Shown: one piece after another, positions 45,402-55,126 of the stretch | Numbering within the stretch: position 1 is the first letter of the stretch | How the letters are laid out: every line of letters starts with the position of its first letter | From: Halomonas litopenaei | GTDB lineage: Bacteria; Pseudomonadota; Gammaproteobacteria; Pseudomonadales; Halomonadaceae | DNA length: 64,000 bases | Assembly (NCBI RefSeq): GCF_017303055.1 | Contig: NZ_JAEKJT010000006.1 | Coordinates: forward strand, 310,001-374,000 | Direction: 5' to 3' | Position numbers and translations under genes: made by a program | Notes under the pieces: model-generated | What the model was told of the DNA's origin: nothing | The model's input: only the letters and a program-made list of their open reading frames with translations | Databases searched by the model: none

Positions 45402-45886
45402 AGCTCGATGAATGACTACCTGACTGTCAAGGAAAATCGTCCACTACAGAGACATGCGCTTGTAAACCGGGGTAGCGTCGGCAAGCCCGAGCTTGACCCC
45501 TCGAGAGAACGTTCGGCCTTTAAATTGCTCTCCAGCCCCTTACATCGTTACAGATAGGCACAGTGCACCACACGGATCGACTCGGTGGGTACCGTCTCAA
45601 CGAAGCGCTGGCCTCGCTACCCAAAGGACCCATTCGCCTCTCCTGATGGAGGTTGAGCTCTGTTAGCCAAGATCGCTCGCGCAGCCAAACGGCGAACGCC
45701 ATCTGGACCAAAATCCTGACTCTCAGCCCACTCGCCTTCCTGCTATAGGCTCTCCACCTCCATGAACGAGACAGCTTGTTGGGTCCAGGACGTCATGCTC
45801 TCCAACGTTTCACCGGTCCGTGATCTGACACCAAGCAGAAAAACCCTATACCCTAAGCACGCCATCGTTTTTTTAAATACTAGACC
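45402..45886. other. Gene-free stretch between the regulator and the LysR gene
   Basis: 485 bp. No convincing gene, repeat or terminator. A minus-strand 63-codon frame (45520-45711) has no features. Presumably promoter DNA of both divergent genes. Confidence 0.45.
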
Positions 45887-46789
45887 ATGACCCTAAAGCA
45901 AATACGCTACTTCATCGCCATCGCTGAACTGGGATCCATCTCAGCGGCAGCCCAGGCAGTATTCGTCTCTCAATCGACTCTGACGCTGGCCATCCAGCAG
46001 CTCGAGGAAGAGCTCGAAGTGTCGCTATTTTCCCGCAGCGCGAAGGGTATGACGCTAACCCATCAAGGTCATCAGTTCCTGCGCCAGTCGCACCTGATTC
46101 AGAGCACTGTAGAAAACGCCAAGAGGAATCTACAGGAAGCGACGCATCAAGAGTCCGGCCAGCTGGTCATCGGCGTGACAAGTCTCGTCGCCGGGTACTT
46201 CCTGGCCGACCTGTTAACGCGCTTTCAGCTGGCCTACCCGCGAGTCGAGATCACCGTGGTCGAAGACGAGCGGCATTATGTTGAACACCTGCTTGTCAGC
46301 GGGGAAATTGACGTCGGTGTGCTGATACTCTCCAACCTGTCCAATCGCCAGGCACTGCAAACCGAAGTACTGGTGCATTCTCCTTACCGTCTCTGGCTAC
46401 CCGCGAGACACCCTCTTCTCGAGCATGACAGCATTTCTCTCGCTGACGTCGCGGCAGAGGCGCTAATTCAGTTGAACGTGGATGAAATGGAGCATAGCGC
46501 CCGTGCTTTCTGGCAACGCCTTAGCACTCCCCCGAACATCACCATGCGAACCAGCTCAACCGAGGCAGTACGTAGCCTGGTTGCTGCTGGCCTTGGACTC
46601 TCGATACAGCCCGACATGACATACCGTCCCTGGTCGCTTGAGGGCGACATCATCGAGGCACGTTCACTGCATGACTTGAACGACACCCTGGACGTTGGCC
46701 TTACCTGGCGCAGGGGATCACAGCGTCCAGCCCTCGTTGATGCCTTCCTGTCCGTCGTTCGCGGCGGTCACGGTGACACCAGACGCTGA
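45887..46789 (+). CDS. LysR-family regulator of the aminoaldehyde cluster
   Basis: 300 aa. Helix-turn-helix (SISAAAQAVFVSQSTLTLAI) at about 17-36, effector domain from 90. CynR/NAC-like start (MTLKQIRYFIAIAELG). It is on the same strand as the aldehyde dehydrogenase genes, 171 bp upstream of the first. Weak ribosome site. Probably the activator of the catabolic cluster. Confidence 0.9.
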   Translation: MTLKQIRYFIAIAELGSISAAAQAVFVSQSTLTLAIQQLEEELEVSLFSRSAKGMTLTHQGHQFLRQSHLIQSTVENAKRNLQEATHQESGQLVIGVTSLVAGYFLADLLTRFQLAYPRVEITVVEDERHYVEHLLVSGEIDVGVLILSNLSNRQALQTEVLVHSPYRLWLPARHPLLEHDSISLADVAAEALIQLNVDEMEHSARAFWQRLSTPPNITMRTSSTEAVRSLVAAGLGLSIQPDMTYRPWSLEGDIIEARSLHDLNDTLDVGLTWRRGSQRPALVDAFLSVVRGGHGDTRR

Positions 46790-46960
46790 GTGCACCGGTT
46801 ACTTCCTCAAGTCCTTCTTGATCCTCGAGCCCACAGAAAAATCGATACCTACCCTCGAAAATAAGAAATTGTCGATACTTTGCTTCCCGCTTAGTCTTGC
46901 CGAACTGCGTAAAAGAGCGCGTCGCTGGACTCGGCTCCCATCCTTGCAAGCGAGAATCTC

Positions 46961-48421
46961 ATGACCTCAGTCCCATACCCTTCGTTCACTACAAAGCTCC
47001 TTATCGATGGCTGTCTCGTCGAAGGTGAGGGCCGAGCTGAAAGCATCCATGATCCCACGTCTGGGAAGGTGATCGCTGAGGTCCGGGAAGCAAGCATGGA
47101 ACAAGTCGAGCAGGCCATCGCCGCTGCCGGTCGCGCCCAGGCAACTTGGTCACGCACGACGCCACAGCAGCGCTCGACAGCTCTACTCGATATTGCCAGC
47201 TTGATTCAGGAAAGGGCCTCTTCCCTGGCACAAATAGAATCACTGAACTGCGGCAAGCCTCTGCATCAGGCACTGAACGACGACCTGAACGCAGCCATCG
47301 ACGTCTTTCGTTTCTTCGCAGGGGCCGTCCGCTGTCAATATGGGCAACTCAGTGCTGAGTACGTTCCCGGCTATACCAGCATGGTTCAGCGAGCACCACT
47401 TGGTGTCGTCGCATCCATCGCCCCATGGAACTATCCACTGATGATGGCGGCGTGGAAGATCGCTCCTGCGCTTGCAGCGGGTAATACTCTTGTGTTCAAG
47501 CCATCTGAGCACACGCCACTCTCGATTCTTGAACTGGCCACCCATCTAGAAGGCATACTCCCCGCGGGGTGCCTCAATATCGTCTGTGGTGGTGGTGAGA
47601 ACGTAGGCAGCCTGCTAGCCCGACACTCCGATATTCGGATGATTTCCCTCACCGGAGACATCGTCACGGGCCAAAAGGTGTTGAAAGAGGCGGTCAATTC
47701 ACTCAAGCGCACCCACCTTGAGCTTGGTGGCAAAGCTCCCGTCATCGTCTGCGATGATGCTGACCTGGACCTCGTGGTCGAAGGCATCACCCGACACGGC
47801 TACTACAATGCCGGGCAGGACTGCACTGCAGCGTGCCGCATCTACGTCCAATCAGGTATCCATGACCGCCTGGTGGAGCGGCTGGGCGACGCCGTCTCAC
47901 GGCTCCGATTTGCCCAGCGCAACGATCAAGACAACGATATGGGCCCCTTGATCAGCCTACGCCAGCGTGATCGCGTCGCCAGCTTCGTCGAACGGGCATT
48001 GACAGAACCCCACGTGGAACGCATTACGGGCGCGGCAATTCCTTCCGGGAGCGGTTTCTTTTACCAGCCAACGTTGCTTGCTGGCTGTCTTCAGTCGGAT
48101 GAAATTGTACAGCGTGAAGTCTTTGGCCCGGTCGTAACAGTCACACGCTTTGATGAAATATCTCAGGCCCTGGATTGGTCGAACGATACCGAGTATGGGC
48201 TTGCCTCCTCCGTCTGGACCACAAACATGGATAAGGCAATGCATCTTGCCAGCCGACTCGAATACGGCTGCACGTGGATCAACACCCATTTCATGCTAGC
48301 TACCGAAATGCCTCACGGCGGACTGAAGCGATCCGGCTATGGAAAGGAGCTTTCGAGTGATTCGCTCCAAGACTACAGCGTGGTGAGGCACATCATGGCT
48401 AGACATTCCCCACTTGACTGA
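46961..48421 (+). CDS. Aminobutyraldehyde-type aldehyde dehydrogenase, copy 1
   Basis: 486 aa NAD-dependent [26 protein letters not shown] cofactor region (in parts), ELGGKAP with catalytic Glu, and [11 protein letters not shown] with the catalytic Cys. The C-terminal WINTHFMLATEMPHGGLKRSGYGKE pattern is typical of gamma-aminobutyraldehyde dehydrogenases (PatD group). It would oxidise 4-aminobutanal or a similar aminoaldehyde. Start ATG at 46961; alternatives are not better. Followed by iron-dependent alcohol dehydrogenase. Confidence 0.88.
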   Translation: MTSVPYPSFTTKLLIDGCLVEGEGRAESIHDPTSGKVIAEVREASMEQVEQAIAAAGRAQATWSRTTPQQRSTALLDIASLIQERASSLAQIESLNCGKPLHQALNDDLNAAIDVFRFFAGAVRCQYGQLSAEYVPGYTSMVQRAPLGVVASIAPWNYPLMMAAWKIAPALAAGNTLVFKPSEHTPLSILELATHLEGILPAGCLNIVCGGGENVGSLLARHSDIRMISLTGDIVTGQKVLKEAVNSLKRTHLELGGKAPVIVCDDADLDLVVEGITRHGYYNAGQDCTAACRIYVQSGIHDRLVERLGDAVSRLRFAQRNDQDNDMGPLISLRQRDRVASFVERALTEPHVERITGAAIPSGSGFFYQPTLLAGCLQSDEIVQREVFGPVVTVTRFDEISQALDWSNDTEYGLASSVWTTNMDKAMHLASRLEYGCTWINTHFMLATEMPHGGLKRSGYGKELSSDSLQDYSVVRHIMARHSPLD

Positions 48422-48483
48422 CAACTTCATGGCATGCGAATGCCCGTCCATGCCCCTAGCATAATAACAGCTCTGGAGACACC

Positions 48484-49635
48484 ATGAACTTTCCCTTTGT
48501 GCTACCCACTAAAATTGTGATGGAACCGGGCCTGCGCTCACAGGTAGGTCAACACCTTCAGGAAATGCAGTTGACACGCATCCTGATTGTCACTGATCCG
48601 GGCATCGAAGCCGCAGGGCTTCTCTCTCCTATTTATGCAAGCCTTGAACATGCGGGCATCAGCTTTAAGGTAACGACTGAGGTTAAGCCCAATCCTCGAA
48701 GCGAAGATTGTAATCGCATAGCAAACGAGTATCGGGGTGCAGATATCGAGGGCCTTGTGGCGGTAGGGGGTGGTAGCGCTATTGACGCCGCAAAGGCCAT
48801 CGCGGTCTTGATGACTCATGAAGGAGTTATCGAGGACTATGAAGGCGAGAATACCCTTGTCACCGACCCTCTTCCTCTAGTGGCTATTCCGACTACAGCG
48901 GGTACGGGGAGCGAAGTCACCTTTTTCTCGGTGATCACCGATTCTGCACGACAGTATAAAATGAGCCTGCTGGACGTCAGGCTAGCTCCTGAGTTAGCAC
49001 TACTCGATACGGAGGTCACTGCCCAACTACCTCCGGCAATCGCGGCAGCTACGGGAATGGACGCGTTAACACATGCGATAGAAGCCTACACCGGAAAGAT
49101 GGCTAACCCCATCAGTGACGCTCTAGCGCTGCACGCCATTCGCCTGATCAGTTCAAACCTTCTCCCTGCGGTAGAAGAATGCGATAACCATGGCGCGCGC
49201 GAGCAAATGATGGTCGCCAGCCTGATCGCAGGTATGGCTTTTGGCAATGCAGACATCGCCAGCGTGCACTGCATTTCAGAAGCCATCGGAGGCATGTACG
49301 ACACTCCTCACGGAGTTGCGAACTCCATTTTCCTGCCCTTTATCTTCAGACATAACTGTGACGCGGATCTGGAACGGCATTCTCAAGTAGCCTTTGCCCT
49401 GGGGGTAGACCCGCAACTCGGCGAAGCAGATGCCGCCAGGGCTGCCGTCGACGTGCTTTTCAACATGAGCCAACGGCTCGGCATCCCGAAATTCTCTGAA
49501 GTAGCCGGCGTCCAGGAAGCGGACTTTCATAGCATTGCTGAAAAATCAAAACAGAATATCTCAGACGCTAGTAATGCCAAAGAAATGACGGTCGACAGTT
49601 ACTTAGACATCATCCGCCAGGCATATAACTACTAG
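48484..49635 (+). CDS. Iron-dependent alcohol dehydrogenase
   Basis: 383 aa type III ADH. GGGSAIDAAKAIAVL (nucleotide loop) and PTTAGTGSEVT are clear; metal-site histidines are in MDALTHAIEAYTG, GMAFGNADIASVHCISEAIGG and DTPHGVANSIFLP. Oxidises a primary alcohol to the aldehyde for the flanking ALDHs. GGAG precedes the ATG. Base composition is noticeably richer in A/T than in the surrounding house-keeping genes. Confidence 0.9.
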   Translation: MNFPFVLPTKIVMEPGLRSQVGQHLQEMQLTRILIVTDPGIEAAGLLSPIYASLEHAGISFKVTTEVKPNPRSEDCNRIANEYRGADIEGLVAVGGGSAIDAAKAIAVLMTHEGVIEDYEGENTLVTDPLPLVAIPTTAGTGSEVTFFSVITDSARQYKMSLLDVRLAPELALLDTEVTAQLPPAIAAATGMDALTHAIEAYTGKMANPISDALALHAIRLISSNLLPAVEECDNHGAREQMMVASLIAGMAFGNADIASVHCISEAIGGMYDTPHGVANSIFLPFIFRHNCDADLERHSQVAFALGVDPQLGEADAARAAVDVLFNMSQRLGIPKFSEVAGVQEADFHSIAEKSKQNISDASNAKEMTVDSYLDIIRQAYNY

Positions 49636-49847
49636 GACGCTTTACTACTGATCAATTAAACGTACACGAAAACACGCTATCTCTCGTCTACCGCTACGAA
49701 AAATCGTTGGCGACCGCTCAGATATTGACCATCAAGATTCCAACATCACTATTTGATGCGGGCGTCACATCTTGAGCTCCTGAATGCAGTGTTTCAATAA
49801 AACAACGAGCCCTGCCTTATAATATCCATCACAGTGGAACGACAAAA

Positions 49848-51257
49848 ATGAGCAACGAACTTATAAGAACTTTAGGCTTCTGGAGAGCTTTCTCCACCTG
49901 TACCGGGCTGGTCGTGGCTGGCACCACCATGGTGACACTTGGTTATAGCATGGGCCTGGTGGGCCCAGCGTTTATCGTCAGTGCCTTTATCGCGATGATC
50001 GTGAGTATCCTTGTATCTTTTTCTTACTCTGAGCTTTCATCTTTTATGCCCGGAGCGGGGATGATCGGCGACTATACGATGGTAGCCATGGGCCCTTTCA
50101 TGGCAATTGTCAGTGTTCTTGGCGGCTACATTGTACTGGTGTCGGCTGCCGGAGCCATGGAGTCGATCACTGCAGGGCTCGCGGCACAAAGCTTGGTCCC
50201 TGGCATCAGCGCCACGTTCGTCGCGGTCGTTCTCCTGGTGCTCTTCCTTGCCGTGAACCTGGTGGGAGTCGGGGTATTCGGCTCCGTCCAGGTATTCACG
50301 ACCGGCTCCATGATCATAGGTACATCAGTCATGGGTGTACTTGGTTTGATGGAATGGGGTACTCACACAGATCCCACTCAGGTTCCGTTCAACCCTAAAG
50401 GGTGGGAAGTCGTACTTCAGTCATTAGCACTCGGTATCTGGCTATTTGTTGGCATCGAGTACGTCGCTCCCATGGCGGAAGAAGTCAAAGAGCCGGAAAA
50501 GACGATTCCCAAGGCCATGTTGTTTGGCCTTCTGACCATCTTTGTCGCTGATATGTTGTTCGGCCAAGCTATCGCGCGTTACGTTCCCCTCGACGTGCTC
50601 GAATCTTCTACGGCTCCTCAGGTTGATGGTGCCGGGGCGCTGTTCGGGCAGGCTGGAAAGATCTTTATGGTCATGATTACGGTGCTCGCCAGTGCCAGCT
50701 CCATCAACTCGCACATGGCTGCTGTACCTCGCATGCTCTACGGCCTTGCCAGAGAGGGCTTACTGCCTCGAGCTTTCACCTATGTCCACCCCCACTTCCG
50801 TACTCCTTGGGTAGGCATTTTTAGCGTATTTCTTCTACTATGCATCCCCTTCATGCTGAGCATCAGCATGGACCTTATCGCTACCATGATTTTGGCGTCC
50901 TGCGTGACATGGCTGCTCTCCTACGTTATTGCCCAGATCAACGTCATGATCCTGCGTAAGCGGTATCCCGATGTACATCGGCCCTTCTCGACCCCCTTCT
51001 TTCCGATTCCCCAAATAGTGGGTATCGCGGCCTGTATCTACATGATCGTTACCATTCATCCCGAAGGAGCGATGAAAGCCCAGATCTACGCGATCGCAGG
51101 GGGCTTCATGACCATTATCATTGTCTACGCAGTGGCTTGGTTAAAGTTCAAGAAGATTCCATTGTTCACACCGACGCCTCTGGGATCACTATACGCCCAA
51201 CACAATACCACCAGTCCCGAAGACAGCGCTCCAGTGACTGAGGCTTCCGCTCGATGA
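49848..51257 (+). CDS. APC-family amino-acid/amine permease
   Basis: 469 aa with about twelve helices. Typical APC-family start (FWRAFSTCTGLVVAGTTMVTLGYSMG). The EAVEEVK-like segment (APMAEEVKEPEKTIPKAM) follows helix 6. Likely importer of the amino alcohol, polyamine or amino acid catabolised by the cluster. Overlaps the next gene by 4 bp (ATGA). Confidence 0.88.
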   Translation: MSNELIRTLGFWRAFSTCTGLVVAGTTMVTLGYSMGLVGPAFIVSAFIAMIVSILVSFSYSELSSFMPGAGMIGDYTMVAMGPFMAIVSVLGGYIVLVSAAGAMESITAGLAAQSLVPGISATFVAVVLLVLFLAVNLVGVGVFGSVQVFTTGSMIIGTSVMGVLGLMEWGTHTDPTQVPFNPKGWEVVLQSLALGIWLFVGIEYVAPMAEEVKEPEKTIPKAMLFGLLTIFVADMLFGQAIARYVPLDVLESSTAPQVDGAGALFGQAGKIFMVMITVLASASSINSHMAAVPRMLYGLAREGLLPRAFTYVHPHFRTPWVGIFSVFLLLCIPFMLSISMDLIATMILASCVTWLLSYVIAQINVMILRKRYPDVHRPFSTPFFPIPQIVGIAACIYMIVTIHPEGAMKAQIYAIAGGFMTIIIVYAVAWLKFKKIPLFTPTPLGSLYAQHNTTSPEDSAPVTEASAR

Positions 51258-51760
51258 GACTCTTCTCCAACATCGAAACGCGCGCAAACATGGCGTTCGA
51301 ATTCATGGCCAAGCAACTAGGTTGCAGCGAACGTATCGGCCCTATGAGCCGATCGGGAAGCTTCGATGGTGGCGATATGATCTTGCGCTACGTCGAGAAG
51401 CGCCGTTTCTTTTCTAGAATCTACAAGCTAGACATCACCCTGAAGATTGACAACCTTGAGGCGCCTCTCGGTGAAGCGTACTGGAAAAAGGGAACGCAAT
51501 GGTCTGGTGAGCAGGCTGCCAGTGACTGGCTTGCTCAGCATCCCCAGCTGTCAACGCTGTCATCGCTGATTGATATTGAAATGGCAACTTACCGGCGGGG
51601 AGTCTCTGACTCCAGTGCAACTGTGCATCTAGTCACACTACCAGGTTGCTTTATTTGGACGCTCGTCCCGCCCATGCACTACTTCGTTAAACTCAATGGC
51701 AAAGAGATCGAAGGGCTTAGCCGCTTGCTTGGTCAACGCCTTGATACCACTCTCGCGTAA
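51254..51760 (+). CDS. DUF3156 family protein
   Basis: 168 aa with no membrane segment. Matches the pattern of DUF3156 proteins seen next to amine or ethanolamine permeases in Pseudomonas and relatives. Overlaps the permease and is followed 9 bp later by the second ALDH, so it belongs to the same transcript. Function unknown; a partner of the permease is possible. Confidence 0.75.
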   Translation: MRLFSNIETRANMAFEFMAKQLGCSERIGPMSRSGSFDGGDMILRYVEKRRFFSRIYKLDITLKIDNLEAPLGEAYWKKGTQWSGEQAASDWLAQHPQLSTLSSLIDIEMATYRRGVSDSSATVHLVTLPGCFIWTLVPPMHYFVKLNGKEIEGLSRLLGQRLDTTLA

Positions 51761-51769
51761 GGATATTCC

Positions 51770-53194
51770 ATGGATTACTCGCTATTGATCAACGGCACTT
51801 TATGTCAAGGTAAAGGCGCTCCTTTGGACGTTCTTGATCCTACCAATCATGAAGTCCTGTGCACGCTTAATGAGGCAACTGCTGAGCAGGTTGAGGAAGC
51901 CGTAACAGCCGCCGATGCAGCATTCACCAGCTGGTCGCTGACGACACCAGCATTTCGCGCTACCAAGCTGCTGGCACTGGCTGACTGGATTGATTCTCAC
52001 CAAGAAATGCTAGCCCGATTGGAGTCAGACAACTGCGGAAAGCCTTATCGGCAGGCTCTTGAAGACGAGATTCCAGGTGCCTCTGATGTCTTTCGTTTCT
52101 TCGCCGGCGCGGTAAGGTGCATGAGTGCGTCTGCTGCAGGTGAGTACATGGAGGGGCATACCTCCATGATCCGCAGAGACCCACTGGGAGTAGTGGCATC
52201 CATCGCACCCTGGAACTATCCGCTGATGATGGCGTCATGGAAGCTTGCTCCGGCCCTTGCTGCGGGTAATACCGTAGTACTCAAGCCGTCCGAGCACACT
52301 CCTTTGACGAGCCTGGCACTCGCCAGTGCCATGGCCGACATCTTTCCACCAGGGGTCGTCAATGTGGTCCATGGACGAGGCAACACGGTCGGCGAACCCC
52401 TGACAGGTCATCCTAAGGTACGCATGGTATCTCTGACCGGCTCAGTAGGTACGGGCAGTGCTATCGTTTCGTCTACTGCAGACAGCGTGAAGCGCATGCA
52501 TATGGAGCTAGGGGGCAAAGCGCCGGTACTGATCTTTGACGACGCTGACCTTGATGATGCAGTGGAAGGCATCCGCAACTTCGCCTTCTATAATGCTGGC
52601 CAGGACTGTACCGCTGCCTGCCGCCTATATGTCCAACGAAACGTCTATGAAGACTTTGTGTCCCGCTTGAAAGACGCGGTGGGCCAGATCAAGGTCGGTT
52701 CCCAGGATGAAGAAGACGTCGAAATGGGCCCCCTGATCACTGCAGACCACCTGAAGCGCGTACAAGGTTTTGTAGAGCGAGCTGCAGCCGTGCCGCATAT
52801 TGAAGTGGTCAGCGGCGGGACGGCCCTCGACCGGTCTGGCAATTTCTTCGCCCCAACCATTATCGCGGGTGCACGCCAGGACGACGAAATTGTACAGCGC
52901 GAAGTATTCGGCCCAGTGGTCTCCGTGACCCCGTTCGAAGAAGAAGAGCAGGTGCTAGCCTGGGCCAATGATTCCAACTATGGCCTCGCCTCTTCTGTAT
53001 GGACCCAGGACATTGGGCGCGCCCATCGCCTCTCGAGCCGGCTGCAATACGGCTGCACTTGGGTGAATACGCACTTCATGCTGGTCAGCGAAATGCCGCA
53101 CGGCGGCCAGAAGCTATCTGGATATGGCAAGGATATGTCGATGTACGGTCTTGAAGACTACACCTGTGTCAGACATGTCATGATCAAGCACTGA
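51770..53194 (+). CDS. Aminobutyraldehyde-type aldehyde dehydrogenase, copy 2
   Basis: 474 aa. Paralogue of the ALDH at 46961: same [11 protein letters not shown] catalytic segment, ELGGKAP, and [28 protein letters not shown]-terminus. AAGGAT precedes the ATG. The two copies differ in many residues, so they are not a recent duplication and may act on different chain lengths. Ends before a strong hairpin. Confidence 0.9.
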   Translation: MDYSLLINGTLCQGKGAPLDVLDPTNHEVLCTLNEATAEQVEEAVTAADAAFTSWSLTTPAFRATKLLALADWIDSHQEMLARLESDNCGKPYRQALEDEIPGASDVFRFFAGAVRCMSASAAGEYMEGHTSMIRRDPLGVVASIAPWNYPLMMASWKLAPALAAGNTVVLKPSEHTPLTSLALASAMADIFPPGVVNVVHGRGNTVGEPLTGHPKVRMVSLTGSVGTGSAIVSSTADSVKRMHMELGGKAPVLIFDDADLDDAVEGIRNFAFYNAGQDCTAACRLYVQRNVYEDFVSRLKDAVGQIKVGSQDEEDVEMGPLITADHLKRVQGFVERAAAVPHIEVVSGGTALDRSGNFFAPTIIAGARQDDEIVQREVFGPVVSVTPFEEEEQVLAWANDSNYGLASSVWTQDIGRAHRLSSRLQYGCTWVNTHFMLVSEMPHGGQKLSGYGKDMSMYGLEDYTCVRHVMIKH

Positions 53195-53210
53195 CGTAGC
53201 TATTCGAATC

Positions 53211-53241
53211 ACGTCAGGCGGAGTGATCATCCGCCTGACGT
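53211..53241 (+). terminator. Hairpin terminator of the aminoaldehyde cluster
   Basis: ACGTCAGGCGGA (53211-53222) and its exact complement TCCGCCTGACGT (53230-53241), 7-base loop, then CTTCCCC. It follows the second ALDH and faces the convergent AtuA unit. 53242-53424 holds nothing else visible. Confidence 0.8.
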
Positions 53242-53424
53242 CTTCCCCGCTGTAAAGCACAGCAGCACTAGACGATGCGACAGGGAGCAACACCCTTCGC
53301 CCCACTTTTGCTTCGCAAGCCGCACCGTCGCCTGCACCTGGCTGCCCACTCAGCGGACCTCGGGCACGTCCTCCACGTTCCCCCTGAAGGTAGCCGTAAC
53401 AACCTTGTCAGTCGCACGTCCCAT

Positions 53425-53757
53425 TTATCGCGAAACGGGGCTCTCGACCGTCATTGAAAGCAGCAGAGAAGAGAGCGTCTTACCGTGGCCATCCAGGTTG
53501 AGCGAGCCATTTACGCCCCCTTGAAGGACGTCTTCCAGGACAAGATTGATCCCGGCAAGGTTAGGCATGGGATAGCGTTTCACCCCGGTGACACCACGAT
53601 GAGCGAAGAGCTGATACACCCCCTCCTCGGTCACCTGATCCAGTAGCCAGCGGTAGTGCTCGTCCTTGTAGACGAAAACGGCCAGGTTCAGTCGGTCGCC
53701 CTTATCGCCAGCGCGAGCATGGGCAAAGTGATAAAGAGACCGTCGTTCACGAGACAT
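53425..53757 (-). CDS. AtuA-like small subunit (ferredoxin-fold domain)
   Basis: 110 aa. AtuA C-terminal-type domain: HFAHARAGDKGDRLNLAVFVYKDE (in parts) and LNLDGHGKTLSSLLLSM. In some bacteria this is fused to the large AtuA protein; here it is separate. Start ATG at 53757 lies 4 bp after the AtuA stop with GAGG just before, so translation is coupled. Confidence 0.85.
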   Translation of the reverse strand: MSRERRSLYHFAHARAGDKGDRLNLAVFVYKDEHYRWLLDQVTEEGVYQLFAHRGVTGVKRYPMPNLAGINLVLEDVLQGGVNGSLNLDGHGKTLSSLLLSMTVESPVSR

Positions 53758-53761
53758 ATCC

Positions 53762-55126
53762 TCAACTCCCATTGCGGATGCTGACGCTGGGTGTGACATC
53801 TTGGCGGCGAACCAGGTACGAGGCCGTCTTGAGCCGGCGGTTCAGGTGTCGACGCACACCGCCACCTGCAGCGGGGCCGCAGCAATACAGCGCCAGCAAC
53901 TCCTGTGTCGCGAGCTCGACCACCGCACGTTGTTTATGCTCGACCGCCAGACGCAGCCGAATATCTTCGGAGGAGCTTCCTGGACTGTCTCGCCACACTG
54001 CTGCATCACCGTCGAACACGCTGGAGATACCAATGACATCGAAGCGAGTCCTCATGTCAGCGGGGCAGCGCGTTGCCAACCGCCGCTGCAACGTATCCTG
54101 GGCGAGCTTTGCTCGAGCCATTGCGTTAGGCCCGGCATAGGAAATTTCCGCTTCCCCTTGATAACCATCCAGAAAGCTGACGGTCGTCTTGAGCCTGTCC
54201 GGCGCTGGATGCCCTCGCACCCCTTTGACCGATACGCGATCACGGCCCACTTGCCGCACCTCAACGCCCGTCAAGTCCACCACCACATCCGGTGTCACAT
54301 AGCCGGCGGGATCATGAATTTCGTAAAGAAGCTGCTCCTTGACCGTCTGCTCCGTCACCAAGCCTCCGGTACCTGGAGGTTTCGTCACTATCAGACTGCC
54401 ATCACGTTCTACCTCGACGATGGGATATCCCAGGCAGTGCATGCCTTGAACATCCTTGACCCCGGGATCGGCAAAGTACCCTCCTGTCACCTGTGCACCA
54501 CACTCAATCAGGTGGCCCGCCAAGGTCCCCGCGGCGATCCGGTCCCAGTCATCACGCGCCCATCCGTGGTGGTAGCGCAGAGGGGCCAGGGCCAAGGCGG
54601 GGTCAGCGACACGTCCAGTAACCACCACCTGTGCCTCCTGCGCCAGTGCCTCGACCAGTGCATCCGCCCCCAGATACACATTGGCCGCCACCACGTCGTT
54701 GCTGTCTGGCAGCTCGCGGTGCTCGCCCTCCCACGGCTGCCAGTCAAGCGAGTGAATCTGCTGGCGAACGTCATCCCCCTGAATCACCGCGATGCGGGCA
54801 TCCTTGACGCCAGCCCGTTGTGCCATCGCTGCCACTTGGTCACCTGCGGCTTCCGGGTTTGCCGCACCGAAGTTTCCCAACACGGTAATGGCATTGCGCA
54901 AACAATCACCCAGCACCGGGGCAAGAAATGCCTCCAGCAAAGGCTCTACCCCTCTGCTGGGGTCTTGCAGACGCGCCAACTGAGCGGCCGCCAGGGTTCG
55001 CTCTCCCAGCGTTTCGAACATCAGGGCACGCGGCGCATCATAGTGCAGCAGAGCTTCTACCAATGGCCCGGCCGCGTCGGTACGGTCGCCCGAGAAACCC
55101 GCCCCACAGCCTACGACAACAGTCAT
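53762..55126 (-). CDS. AtuA-like large subunit (DUF1446, acyclic terpene utilisation type)
   Basis: 454 aa. DUF1446 pattern: GCGAGFSGDRTDAAGPLVE near the start, LGNFGAANPEAAGDQVAAMA, VTGRVADPALALAPL, GAQVTGGYFADPG. Related proteins occur in citronellol/geranyl-CoA and other carboxylic-acid catabolic clusters, but a biochemical role is not established. Overlaps the BKACE gene by 4 bp. Confidence 0.88.
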   Translation of the reverse strand: MTVVVGCGAGFSGDRTDAAGPLVEALLHYDAPRALMFETLGERTLAAAQLARLQDPSRGVEPLLEAFLAPVLGDCLRNAITVLGNFGAANPEAAGDQVAAMAQRAGVKDARIAVIQGDDVRQQIHSLDWQPWEGEHRELPDSNDVVAANVYLGADALVEALAQEAQVVVTGRVADPALALAPLRYHHGWARDDWDRIAAGTLAGHLIECGAQVTGGYFADPGVKDVQGMHCLGYPIVEVERDGSLIVTKPPGTGGLVTEQTVKEQLLYEIHDPAGYVTPDVVVDLTGVEVRQVGRDRVSVKGVRGHPAPDRLKTTVSFLDGYQGEAEISYAGPNAMARAKLAQDTLQRRLATRCPADMRTRFDVIGISSVFDGDAAVWRDSPGSSSEDIRLRLAVEHKQRAVVELATQELLALYCCGPAAGGGVRRHLNRRLKTASYLVRRQDVTPSVSIRNGS

